Source of the DNA: Gammaproteobacteria bacterium
GTDB taxonomy: Bacteria > Pseudomonadota > Gammaproteobacteria > Pseudomonadales > Pseudohongiellaceae
Assembly: GCA_003556835.1 (NCBI GenBank)
Contig: PWQG01000459.1
Coordinates: 1-14,480, forward strand
Length of the DNA stretch: 14,480 bases
Direction: 5' to 3'
The notes beneath the pieces are model-generated. The model was not told where the DNA came from. It saw nothing but the letters and a program-made list of their open reading frames with translations, and made no database searches. Below are positions 6,953 through 13,621 of this stretch, one piece after another (the stretch's first letter is position 1; each line of letters opens with the position of its first letter). The position numbers and the translations under genes are program-made.

Positions 6953-7738
6953 TCAGGAACGGGCAGGGCGCCAGACTTCGACTTGCTGCGCGAGGCGTTC
7001 GACGTCTTCGGCATACAGGGATTGTAACTGCTGTCGCTGATCCGTCGTCCAGGGATCAAAGCGCGGATATTCATCTCCCACAGGAAAACGATCCCGAATG
7101 GCCAACACCCTTGATTTGCGTGGTCTGCGGTCGGCAAATTCTGCCATTTCCTCCACGGCACGGGCGGAAAACCCGGACTTGGGATTTTCACGCAGCGGCG
7201 GCCCGAATTCACGAATCATGCCGCCCGCGTAGTATTGGGCAATATCACTCGCATGATTGCGATAGTCCTCGTAACGCCACACATGGATGGGTACATCCGG
7301 AAGGTCCCGCTGCAGATCCGCCACCAGGTCGGTCCAGCGCCGTTGTGGCATCCGTGCTTCGAATGGTTGCCAGGGATGGTGCCAGAGCCGTTCACCATAG
7401 GCCGAGCTGAAGAAACTGTCATAGGACCGCACAGCCAGGAAAATGCTCAGGTCGCAGTCCATGAAATGACGCAGCGCGTGGGCCGGATCCGGATACAGTT
7501 CCAGGGCATTCGCGGTGGTACCCAGAATGTTCTCATCCGAAAACAGCCAGGTGCCGCGATACCAACGATGCCAGGGCAGGTGAAGGCGCTGCTTGCGCAC
7601 CGGAGAGGTCAGTGTGCGGCGTAGCCGCTTGAGGGGGACATGACGCGTGCCGGCCTCGAAAGAGCAACCGGCAAGCGTCATCTGCAGATGGGTGGTGGCC
7701 GTCTTGTGGGCCCCAATGTGAAAACGGATTGATGTCAC
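6953..7738 (-). CDS. Second sulfotransferase-like protein
   Basis: A 261-residue protein with a GTG start. RFHIGAHKTATTHLQ (residues 5-19, Lys12) is a clear PAPS-binding loop of the sulfotransferase fold, and FLAVRSYDSFFSSAYGE (100-116) fits the 3'-phosphate site with Arg104 and Ser111/112. The rest (WRYEDY, about 165-175; GFSARAVEEMAEFAD further on) fits poorly characterised bacterial sulfotransferase-like proteins. It is clearly not a copy of the neighbouring sulfotransferase at 6331. The ribosome site is weak (AAGGA about 16 bases upstream), but no better in-frame start precedes the PAPS loop. It lies 36 bases after the repeat-rich secreted gene on the same strand, so the two may be co-transcribed. 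The substrate is unknown. Confidence 0.82.
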   Translation of the reverse strand: MTSIRFHIGAHKTATTHLQMTLAGCSFEAGTRHVPLKRLRRTLTSPVRKQRLHLPWHRWYRGTWLFSDENILGTTANALELYPDPAHALRHFMDCDLSIFLAVRSYDSFFSSAYGERLWHHPWQPFEARMPQRRWTDLVADLQRDLPDVPIHVWRYEDYRNHASDIAQYYAGGMIREFGPPLRENPKSGFSARAVEEMAEFADRRPRKSRVLAIRDRFPVGDEYPRFDPWTTDQRQQLQSLYAEDVERLAQQVEVWRPARS

Positions 7739-7774
7739 GATACTGCGGTCAACGTCCTTGTTGCAGGCAGAAGA

Positions 7775-8620
7775 TTACACCTCGTTGGTATCGTCATCGC
7801 CGTTGGTATCGTCGTTGCCATTGGTGTCGTCGTTGCCATTGGTGTCGTCGTTGCCATTGGTATCGTCGTTGCCATTGGTATCGTCGTTGCCATTGGTATC
7901 GTCGTTGCCATTGGCATCTTCATCGCCATTGCTGTCTTCGCCATTTTCCGTTTCGGAAGAGGCGACAACTGTCAGACCCTGGACGTCAAGTAGCCCCAAC
8001 ATTCCGTTGTACCAATCCTCCAGATTGAACGGAGAGGTGTCGTTCTCGTCGTCGCGAGACTTTGTGAGTACCAGGCCAAGCTGATAATCACCTTCGAGAA
8101 GGGTGGCCACTTCGGCCGTATTCATCTGGAATATGCGAGCGCCTTCGATCAGGCTCTCCTCATCGACCGGTATGTCCACGGCAACCATACTGCCAGCGGG
8201 CTCCATGATCACAACATAGGCATCGACTTCACCACTGGAAACCAGGTGAGCGCCGCGCGCGAAACGGATGGATATTTCAAGCTCGTCCTCGCCGGATACA
8301 AACACCTGGCGATTGGAGATGATGCGCGCCATCACGCCATCGGAGGCATTGCCAAAACCGATATTGGGACCGCCTCCCTGGCCGTTGCCGTTACCCTGGT
8401 TGCCGTTACCCTGACTGGTTTCATCAGTAGTACTGGCATTACCCGACTGCCCGGGCGCCTGTTGCGACTGCCCTGGTGCATTGCCGGAGTTGCCGGGGGC
8501 CTCGCCACTTTGACCGGGCGCATTCTGGGAATTGCCTTGGGCCACCGCAGCGGCCGAGAACAGAAACAGGCCTATCGCAAAAGCCCTGGTGACTATACTG
8601 GTAATATTTTTCAATAACAT
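7775..8620 (-). CDS. Secreted protein with Gly/Ser/Asn-rich linker and acidic NGNDDT repeat tail
   Basis: A 281-residue protein of no family I recognise. A signal peptide covers residues 1-28 (hydrophobic AFAIGLFLFSAAAVAQ). It has no cysteine, so it is not a lipoprotein. Residues 29-90 are low-complexity, with four heptads of the form APGQSGN (34-61) followed by GN/GQ repeats. Residues about 92-222 look like a folded, beta-rich domain (QVFVSGEDELEISIRF, DAYVVIMEP, DYQLGLVLTK). Residues 223-281 are a very acidic tail built of NGNDDT hexapeptides, which might bind calcium. A GTG at 8644 would extend it by eight residues, but the ATG at 8620 has GAGGAA six bases upstream, so I prefer it. The second sulfotransferase follows at 36 bases. 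The two disordered ends round a central domain suggest a secreted or surface-associated product. Confidence 0.85.
   Translation of the reverse strand: MLLKNITSIVTRAFAIGLFLFSAAAVAQGNSQNAPGQSGEAPGNSGNAPGQSQQAPGQSGNASTTDETSQGNGNQGNGNGQGGGPNIGFGNASDGVMARIISNRQVFVSGEDELEISIRFARGAHLVSSGEVDAYVVIMEPAGSMVAVDIPVDEESLIEGARIFQMNTAEVATLLEGDYQLGLVLTKSRDDENDTSPFNLEDWYNGMLGLLDVQGLTVVASSETENGEDSNGDEDANGNDDTNGNDDTNGNDDTNGNDDTNGNDDTNGNDDTNGDDDTNEV
7785..7928 (-). repeat. Eight tandem 18-base repeats coding NGNDDT
   Basis: Eight contiguous 18-base units begin at 7785, 7803, 7821, 7839, 7857, 7875, 7893 and 7911. Units 2-7 are identical except for GTG or GTA at one position; units 1 and 8 are more diverged (NGDDDT and NGDEDA). 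A partial degenerate unit follows to about 7943. All are in frame in the secreted protein gene, so gain or loss of a unit changes tail length without breaking the frame. Confidence 0.95.
8438..8521 (-). repeat. Four heptad-coding (21-base) repeats, APGQSGN type
   Basis: The translated units are APGQSGE, APGNSGN, APGQSQQ and APGQSGN (residues 34-61 of the secreted protein). The DNA copies have diverged more than the 18-base repeats at the other end of the gene. Confidence 0.8.
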
Positions 8621-8626
8621 ACGCGG

Positions 8627-8632
8627 TTCCTC
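8627..8632 (-). promoter_or_regulatory. Ribosome binding site fixing the start of the repeat-rich secreted protein
   Basis: The minus strand reads GAGGAA, six bases before the ATG at 8620-8618. This favours the 281-residue product over a GTG start at 8644. Confidence 0.7.
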
Positions 8633-8715
8633 ATGATTGGCCACATCCTCTGCCGGCTATCCTACGGACACTCGCACATTCATACTATGGGTCATTTCCC
8701 CCAATGAGAAGTGCA

Positions 8716-11445
8716 TCACTCGAAAGTCTGTTTGTGGCGACGACGGAGTATAAGCTTCTCGCCTTCGACCAGCAGGAAAATGAGAACCGAGACCAGCACG
8801 ATCACCAACCAATGCAGCCCGGACAGCGCCTCGCTACCAAACAGGGCCTGCATGGGCGGAGCATGGGTCCACAGCAATTGGAACAGGATCACCAGGCCAA
8901 TGGAAATCAACACCGGACGGCTGCCGAACAGGCCATTGAGAGTCAGAGAACTGTTGATCAGAAAGCGGCTGTTGATCAGATAGGCCACACTGCCCATGAC
9001 CAGCATGTTCACGGCGCCGCTGCGCGCCAATTCGACGGATTGTCCCTGTCCTTCCAGAATCCAGTAAAACATGCCGTATACACTGAACAGCAGGAGCACG
9101 GAGACAAACACCACACGCCAGAGCAGGAACATGTCGAGCAGGGGTGCGGACGGGTCCCTGGGCGGGCGTTGCATCAGGTTGCGCTCGCCAGCTTCGAATC
9201 CCAGGGCAAGCCCCAGGGTGACAGCCACGATCATGTTGACCCACAGGGCCTGCACCGGAGTGACCGGCAAAACGGTACCGGCCAGTATTGCGGTGGCGAT
9301 GGCCGCGCCCTGGCCGCCATTGGTGGGCAGCAGAAACAGGATGGTCTTGCGGATATTGTCATAGACCTTGCGACCTTCCTCGACGGCGCTGACAATACTG
9401 GCGAAGTTGTCATCGGTCAGCACCATGTCGGCCGCATCCCGGGCCACTTCCGTACCCTGGATACCCATGGCCACCCCGACGTCCGCACGGCGCAATGCCG
9501 GTGCGTCGTTGACACCATCGCCGGTCATGGCGCAGACATTACCCCGGGCCTGGGCGGCACGGACCAGGCGCAATTTGTGTTCCGGTGCGGCGCGGGCATA
9601 AATGTCAGTTTCCTCAATCCGCTCCTGCATCTCCGTGTCACTCATGGCTTCCAGCTCATGTCCACTGATGCCCGACTTACAGCGTCTGAGACCGATTTTT
9701 TGTCCGATTGCGGTCGCCGTCAGGGCATGGTCTCCGGTCACCATTACCGGGCGAATGCCCGCTTCAACACAGGTGCTGATTGCACGGATCACCTCATCGC
9801 GCGGCGGATCCAGCAGCCCGACCAGGCCCAGTAGGGTCAGCTCCTGTTCCACATCACGTTCATGCAGTCCGCTGATGTTCGCAGCGTCTTTCTCTGCAAC
9901 CGCCAGAACCCGCAATCCCTGGGAGGAAAGCGCTTCGATATGCTTTTCCCATTCCTCACGATTCAGTTTCCGGTCACCAGCCTCGGTGTGAACCTGGCTG
10001 CACATGTCCAGGATACGGTCAGGAGCACCCTTGACCACGATCCGCTGCCCGCCATCGGGATCGGTATTCAGGCTGGCCATGTATTTGTGTTCGGACTCGA
10101 AAGGGATCAGGTCCTTGCGCGGGTATTCATCGTGCAGAGCCGCCGGTTCCAGACCGGCCTTGGCGGCGGCAACGATCAATGCGGCCTCTGTGGGATCGCC
10201 ATTGATGGTCCATTCACCATCTTCCTGGTACAGGCTTGCATCATTGCAGAGCACGGCATTGCGCAGGAATCGCAGCAGATTCTCATCGCCTTGCGGGTCC
10301 AGTGCCTGGTCTTCACCATCGTTGCCACTGCGATGGAAAGCACCCTCGGGCGTGTATCCGATCCCTTCGATCTGGTAGCTTGCATCCGCCAGACGGATGG
10401 CCTGGGCACTCATCTCGTTCCGGGTCAATGTGCCCGTTTTGTCCGTGAAAATGATGGTGGTCGCACCCAGGGTCTCGACTGCCGGCAGATGTCGTATGAT
10501 CGCGTTGCGCCTGGCCATGGCCTGCACGCCAAGCGCCAGGGTGATGGTGACAATGGCCGGCAGGCCTTCGGGAATCGAGGCGACGGCCAGTGCCACACTG
10601 GCCATGAAGGCTTCATCCAGCGCGTTGCCATGCATGATCACACCAAAAGCACCAGTCAGGGCGGCCACGCCAAGGATGATGAATGCCAGGGTGCGGCCGG
10701 CCTGATCGAGATGGCGCAACAGCGGTGTCTGGATCTTTTCCACCGAACCCAACATTTCGGAAATGCGCCCGATTTCGGTCTGACTGCCGGTGGCCACCAC
10801 CAGGCCGGTTGCCTGCCCCTGTACCACCAGGGTGCCCGCGTACGCCATATTGGCTCGCTCGGCCAGATCCGCCTCTTGCGCCACGACACTGTCAGTTTTA
10901 TCGACCGGTTCCGACTCTCCGGTCAATGCCGCCTCCTGGGTGCGGAAGCGGCTGACCTGCAACAGGCGTAGATCCGCCGGAACCCGATCACCACTGCCCA
11001 GCCTGACAATGTCACCGGGCACCAGTTCCTTGGCCGGCAGCTCACGCTTCCTGCCATCACGCAACACATTGGCCATGGGGGAGAGCATCTGTTTCAGGCT
11101 GTCGAGCGCCTTTTCGGCCTTGCCTTCCTGGATGAATCCGATCAGGGCGATGATCAGCACCACCGCAAAAATGGCAGCCGCATCCAGCATCTGCTCCAGG
11201 AAGAGACTGGCGGCCCCAGCGGCGAGCAGAATGAGTATGAGAATACTACGGAATTGGTCCAGGAAGCGCTTCCAGACCGGACGGCGTTGTTCCTCGCGCA
11301 ATGTATTGGGACCATACTTCTGCAGCCGCTGCCCGGCATCCGTGGTATCCAGGCCGGCTTTATCGGCATCAAGGCGATGCAGCGCCTCTGCAACGTCCAG
11401 GCTGTGCCAATGTGGATTGTCCGTCGTTGATTGCGCTTCGGGCAT
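8716..11445 (-). CDS. P2-type cation-transporting ATPase with altered ion-site residues
   Basis: A 909-residue P-type ATPase of normal length. In order: an N-terminal cation-ATPase domain (residues about 12-60), membrane helices 1-2, the actuator motif TGES (175-178), PEGLP in helix 4 (Glu293), the phosphorylation site DKTGTLT (Asp335), the nucleotide-domain KGAPDR (472-477), the hinge TGDGVNDAPA (641-650), and helices 5-10 to the end. The overall pattern is of the SERCA/PMR1-like P2 group, usually annotated as calcium or general cation pumps. By alignment from memory with SERCA, Glu309 is kept (Glu293), but helix 5 has Asn709/Gln712 where SERCA has Asn768/Glu771, and helix 6 has Asn737, Val740 and Ala741 where SERCA has Asn796, Thr799 and Asp800. 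The transported ion is therefore uncertain. GAGGAG precedes the ATG, overlapping the stop of the deaminase gene nine bases away. Confidence 0.94.
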   Translation of the reverse strand: MPEAQSTTDNPHWHSLDVAEALHRLDADKAGLDTTDAGQRLQKYGPNTLREEQRRPVWKRFLDQFRSILILILLAAGAASLFLEQMLDAAAIFAVVLIIALIGFIQEGKAEKALDSLKQMLSPMANVLRDGRKRELPAKELVPGDIVRLGSGDRVPADLRLLQVSRFRTQEAALTGESEPVDKTDSVVAQEADLAERANMAYAGTLVVQGQATGLVVATGSQTEIGRISEMLGSVEKIQTPLLRHLDQAGRTLAFIILGVAALTGAFGVIMHGNALDEAFMASVALAVASIPEGLPAIVTITLALGVQAMARRNAIIRHLPAVETLGATTIIFTDKTGTLTRNEMSAQAIRLADASYQIEGIGYTPEGAFHRSGNDGEDQALDPQGDENLLRFLRNAVLCNDASLYQEDGEWTINGDPTEAALIVAAAKAGLEPAALHDEYPRKDLIPFESEHKYMASLNTDPDGGQRIVVKGAPDRILDMCSQVHTEAGDRKLNREEWEKHIEALSSQGLRVLAVAEKDAANISGLHERDVEQELTLLGLVGLLDPPRDEVIRAISTCVEAGIRPVMVTGDHALTATAIGQKIGLRRCKSGISGHELEAMSDTEMQERIEETDIYARAAPEHKLRLVRAAQARGNVCAMTGDGVNDAPALRRADVGVAMGIQGTEVARDAADMVLTDDNFASIVSAVEEGRKVYDNIRKTILFLLPTNGGQGAAIATAILAGTVLPVTPVQALWVNMIVAVTLGLALGFEAGERNLMQRPPRDPSAPLLDMFLLWRVVFVSVLLLFSVYGMFYWILEGQGQSVELARSGAVNMLVMGSVAYLINSRFLINSSLTLNGLFGSRPVLISIGLVILFQLLWTHAPPMQALFGSEALSGLHWLVIVLVSVLIFLLVEGEKLILRRRHKQTFE

Positions 11446-11454
11446 GTGAACTCC

Positions 11455-11940
11455 TCAGTAGGGGATGCGATCCGACCGGGCCAACCAGGCATCGAAAGGG
11501 GCCGACAAACCTGGCACAGGGCAGGGCTCGAGCAGCCCTTCCTGCAATGCTACCGGGCCGGATTGTCCATACAGTTGTCGCGCGATATGGGTGTCGGCAA
11601 AACCGGCGCGAATCGCTTCGTCATGGGGGGCGGCGTAAACGATACGTGACACGCGACCCCAGAGCGCAGCGGCCAGACACATGGGGCAGGGCTCACAGCT
11701 TGCATACAATGTGCAGCCGTCCAGATGGGGGGTATCCAACACGGCGCCGCCCTGTCGCAGCGCCTGGACCTCCGCGTGTGCTGTGGGATCACAGTCTGGC
11801 ACCACACGGTTCCAGGCACGGGCAATCACCTGCCCATCACGGACGAGCAGGGCGGCAAACGGTCCACCCCCGGAAGCCACGGAATCCACAGCCAGTGTGA
11901 TGCACTGTTCCAGACATTCGATATCAAAACTGCTTGGCAT
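11455..11940 (-). CDS. GuaD-like guanine/nucleoside deaminase
   Basis: A 161-residue cytosolic zinc deaminase. The zinc and catalytic residues are complete: His55 and catalytic Glu57 in DPTAHAEVQAL, and Cys85 and Cys88 in SCEPCPMC. The layout resembles, from memory, Bacillus subtilis guanine deaminase along the whole length (GGPFAALLV, DPTAHAEV, YASCEPCPMC, YAAPHDEAIRAGF, SPFDAW). It also ends in Tyr like that protein, whose C-terminal segment covers the partner's active site. Guanine to xanthine is therefore the likeliest reaction, but relatives act on other amino-purines or on ammeline. It lies between the aldolase (18 bases upstream) and the ATPase (nine bases downstream). A tRNA adenosine deaminase (TadA) is less likely because the region around the motif is GuaD-like. 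Confidence 0.88.
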   Translation of the reverse strand: MPSSFDIECLEQCITLAVDSVASGGGPFAALLVRDGQVIARAWNRVVPDCDPTAHAEVQALRQGGAVLDTPHLDGCTLYASCEPCPMCLAAALWGRVSRIVYAAPHDEAIRAGFADTHIARQLYGQSGPVALQEGLLEPCPVPGLSAPFDAWLARSDRIPY

Positions 11941-11958
11941 GATCCAGGGGCTCCCGCT

Positions 11959-12609
11959 TCAGGACTCACTTTTCTGGGCATTTCGATGATAGCTCCGGAA
12001 TTTTACGAGAACCTCCTCCATTTCCCGGTCATTCAGCAGAACCGGCTCTCCCATGGCCAGGATCTGCGCATAACCCCGCGCCAGGTTTTCCACTTCAGCG
12101 GCCAGTTCCAGTGCACTATCGGCGCTTGCTCCCAACGCAATCTGTCCATGATTGGCTAGCAGACAGGCATCGCGTTCCCGCAGGCCCATGGTCACATGCT
12201 GCGCGAGGGCTTCGCTACCGAATGTGGCATAGGACACGCAGGGTATGTCCACACCACCAGCGACGGCGATCATATAATGATAAGCCGGTATGTGGCGGTG
12301 CATACAGGCAAGGCTGGTGGCCCATGGGGAGTGCACATGCACCACTGCGCCGGCGTCGGGTCGTTCGCGGTAGATGGCTGAATGGAAGGACAGTTCACTG
12401 GAAGGCTTGCGAGCGCCTTCCCAGTCGCCCTGCAGGTCGCAGAACACGACATCATCGTCGGTAATACTATCGAAATGTACCCCGGAGGCGGTGATCAACA
12501 GGCCGTCACCACTGCGCACACTGACATTGCCGGAGCGCCCCTGGTTCAGGCCGGTCCGGTTCAATGCGCGCGCGGTTTCCATCACAACGTGACACAGTTC
12601 CTTTTTCAT
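11959..12609 (-). CDS. FucA-like class II aldolase
   Basis: A 216-residue zinc aldolase. It aligns, from memory, almost without gaps to E. coli L-fuculose-1-phosphate aldolase (215 residues). It has the phosphate-binding GNVSVR (27-32), catalytic Glu72 in PSSE, zinc ligands His91 and His93 (HVHS) and His154 (ANHGQIALG), plus IPAYHYMIA and YATFG. These enzymes cleave a ketose 1-phosphate to dihydroxyacetone phosphate and an aldehyde. No fucose isomerase, kinase or transporter is in view, so a different sugar phosphate is likely, such as 5-deoxyribulose or 5-methylthioribulose 1-phosphate from nucleoside salvage. I chose ATG 12609 because GGGAGG lies six bases upstream; an in-frame start at 12657 would add 16 residues that do not fit the family. 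It is first in the aldolase-deaminase-ATPase unit. Confidence 0.88.
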   Translation of the reverse strand: MKKELCHVVMETARALNRTGLNQGRSGNVSVRSGDGLLITASGVHFDSITDDDVVFCDLQGDWEGARKPSSELSFHSAIYRERPDAGAVVHVHSPWATSLACMHRHIPAYHYMIAVAGGVDIPCVSYATFGSEALAQHVTMGLRERDACLLANHGQIALGASADSALELAAEVENLARGYAQILAMGEPVLLNDREMEEVLVKFRSYHRNAQKSES

Positions 12610-12615
12610 GCAGGG

Positions 12616-12621
12616 CCTCCC
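12616..12621 (-). promoter_or_regulatory. Ribosome binding site fixing the aldolase start
   Basis: The minus strand reads GGGAGG, six bases before the ATG at 12609-12607. It gives a protein that starts where E. coli FucA does. Confidence 0.75.
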
Positions 12622-12630
12622 GCGACGACT

Positions 12631-12658
12631 TTGACAATACTGCTCCCGATGGCACAAT
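12631..12658 (+). promoter_or_regulatory. Predicted sigma70-type promoter for the plus-strand secreted-protein/patatin pair
   Basis: TTGACA (12631-12636) is a perfect -35 box; CACAAT (12653-12658) is a 4-of-6 -10 box at a 16-base spacing. Transcription would start near 12665, leaving a leader of about 36 bases with GGAGGT at 12689-12694. The divergent aldolase unit must be read from the same 91-base gap, but its own boxes are weak (perhaps CGGACA and TATTGT on the minus strand). Confidence 0.55.
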
Positions 12659-12700
12659 GTCCGAGGTACTTAAATAATGATAACACCTGGAGGTGGGATA

Positions 12701-13621
12701 ATGAGTTTCTTCCCTTATGGAACAATACAGGGCGTCGGTCGCAGCCTCTGTGTGGCGGGCGGCCTGGCGATGGCGAGCATGCTCTGGAGCAGCAGTGCCG
12801 CAGCCGATGTGACCGGGAATTTCGAGGCGGACGGCATGGAAACCGTGCGTATCGAGTACCGCGATGATGATCATGTGCGGATGCAGACACCGGATGGCAG
12901 TTATATCGTGGTCACTGGCGGTGAGGGATATATGGTCAGCCGCGAAGGCGGTGAATGGCTGGTATACGCCCTGGATGATTTCCGGCAGATGTTCGAGAGT
13001 ATCGGTATCGGTGGTCCTGACGGAGCCGACTTCAGCGCCATGATGGACATGGACGAGTCCGCGTACCAGATGCGTGATACAGGACGCACGGAAACCATTG
13101 CCGGCATTCGGGGCAATGTGCATGAAGTGATTATGAGTGATGGTTGGGATGAAGAAGTCAGCGGCGAAGTGGTGCTTACCGACAATCGCGATGCCGTGGA
13201 CGTCTACCGCGGCATGCTGCGTATCACCCGCCTGATGGGTGAAATGGCCGGGCAGCAGGGCATGGATTCCCTGATGGCCGGCATGTACGGTCTGCAGGAC
13301 CGGGCCATTCTGCGTGCCGATGACGACTGGCGCCTGGCCAGCATCGAACGCAATGCCATCCCGTCCAATGCCTTCACACTACCAGCCGAGCCCAGCGAGA
13401 TACCCGGCATGGCCGGACTGTTCGGTGGTGACGGCAATGGTGGTGGACAGGCAGCCGATATTGGCGCGGCCATCAGCGGCTGGCTCAACCAGGAATCAGA
13501 AAACGTGGGTCGCACGGCAGGGGATGAAACCCGCGCCATTGCCGACGAAGCGGAAGAGGAAGCCCGCGACAGTGTCACCGATAGCATCCGCCGCGGTGTG
13601 CGCGGTCTGTTTGATCGTTAA
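12701..13621 (+). CDS. Secreted protein of unknown function, paired with the patatin-like gene
   Basis: A 306-residue protein with a signal peptide (residues 1-35, hydrophobic VAGGLAMASMLW, then SSAAA before Asp36). No lipobox is present. The mature part starts with short beta-strand patterns (TVRIEYRDDDHVRMQTPDG, SYIVVTGGEGYMV, GEWLVYALDD), which recall the LolA-like or DUF4412 type of periplasmic protein; this is a suggestion only. A Met- and Gly-rich middle (about 110-210) follows. The C-terminal 30 residues form a charged helix (AIADEAEEEARDSVTDSIRR). The start at 12701 has GGAGGT six bases upstream; an in-frame start at 12677 lies before that site and is rejected. Its TAA overlaps the ATG of the patatin-like gene, so the two are translationally coupled and probably act together at the envelope. 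Confidence 0.85.
   Translation: MSFFPYGTIQGVGRSLCVAGGLAMASMLWSSSAAADVTGNFEADGMETVRIEYRDDDHVRMQTPDGSYIVVTGGEGYMVSREGGEWLVYALDDFRQMFESIGIGGPDGADFSAMMDMDESAYQMRDTGRTETIAGIRGNVHEVIMSDGWDEEVSGEVVLTDNRDAVDVYRGMLRITRLMGEMAGQQGMDSLMAGMYGLQDRAILRADDDWRLASIERNAIPSNAFTLPAEPSEIPGMAGLFGGDGNGGGQAADIGAAISGWLNQESENVGRTAGDETRAIADEAEEEARDSVTDSIRRGVRGLFDR

Noticed and set aside
7785..7928. Possible CRISPR array
   Set aside because: The 18-base units are directly adjacent with no spacers and stay in frame in a secreted protein; this is a coding tandem repeat.
8704..9834. Long open frame on the plus strand (376 codons) opposite the ATPase gene
   Set aside because: The ATPase is certain on the minus strand; the antisense product is rich in Gln/His/Gly, as expected of the complement of GC-rich coding DNA, and has no recognisable domain.
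12677..12700. Earlier start for the secreted protein of unknown function
   Set aside because: It lies before the good ribosome site at 12689-12694 and would put extra residues in front of the signal peptide.
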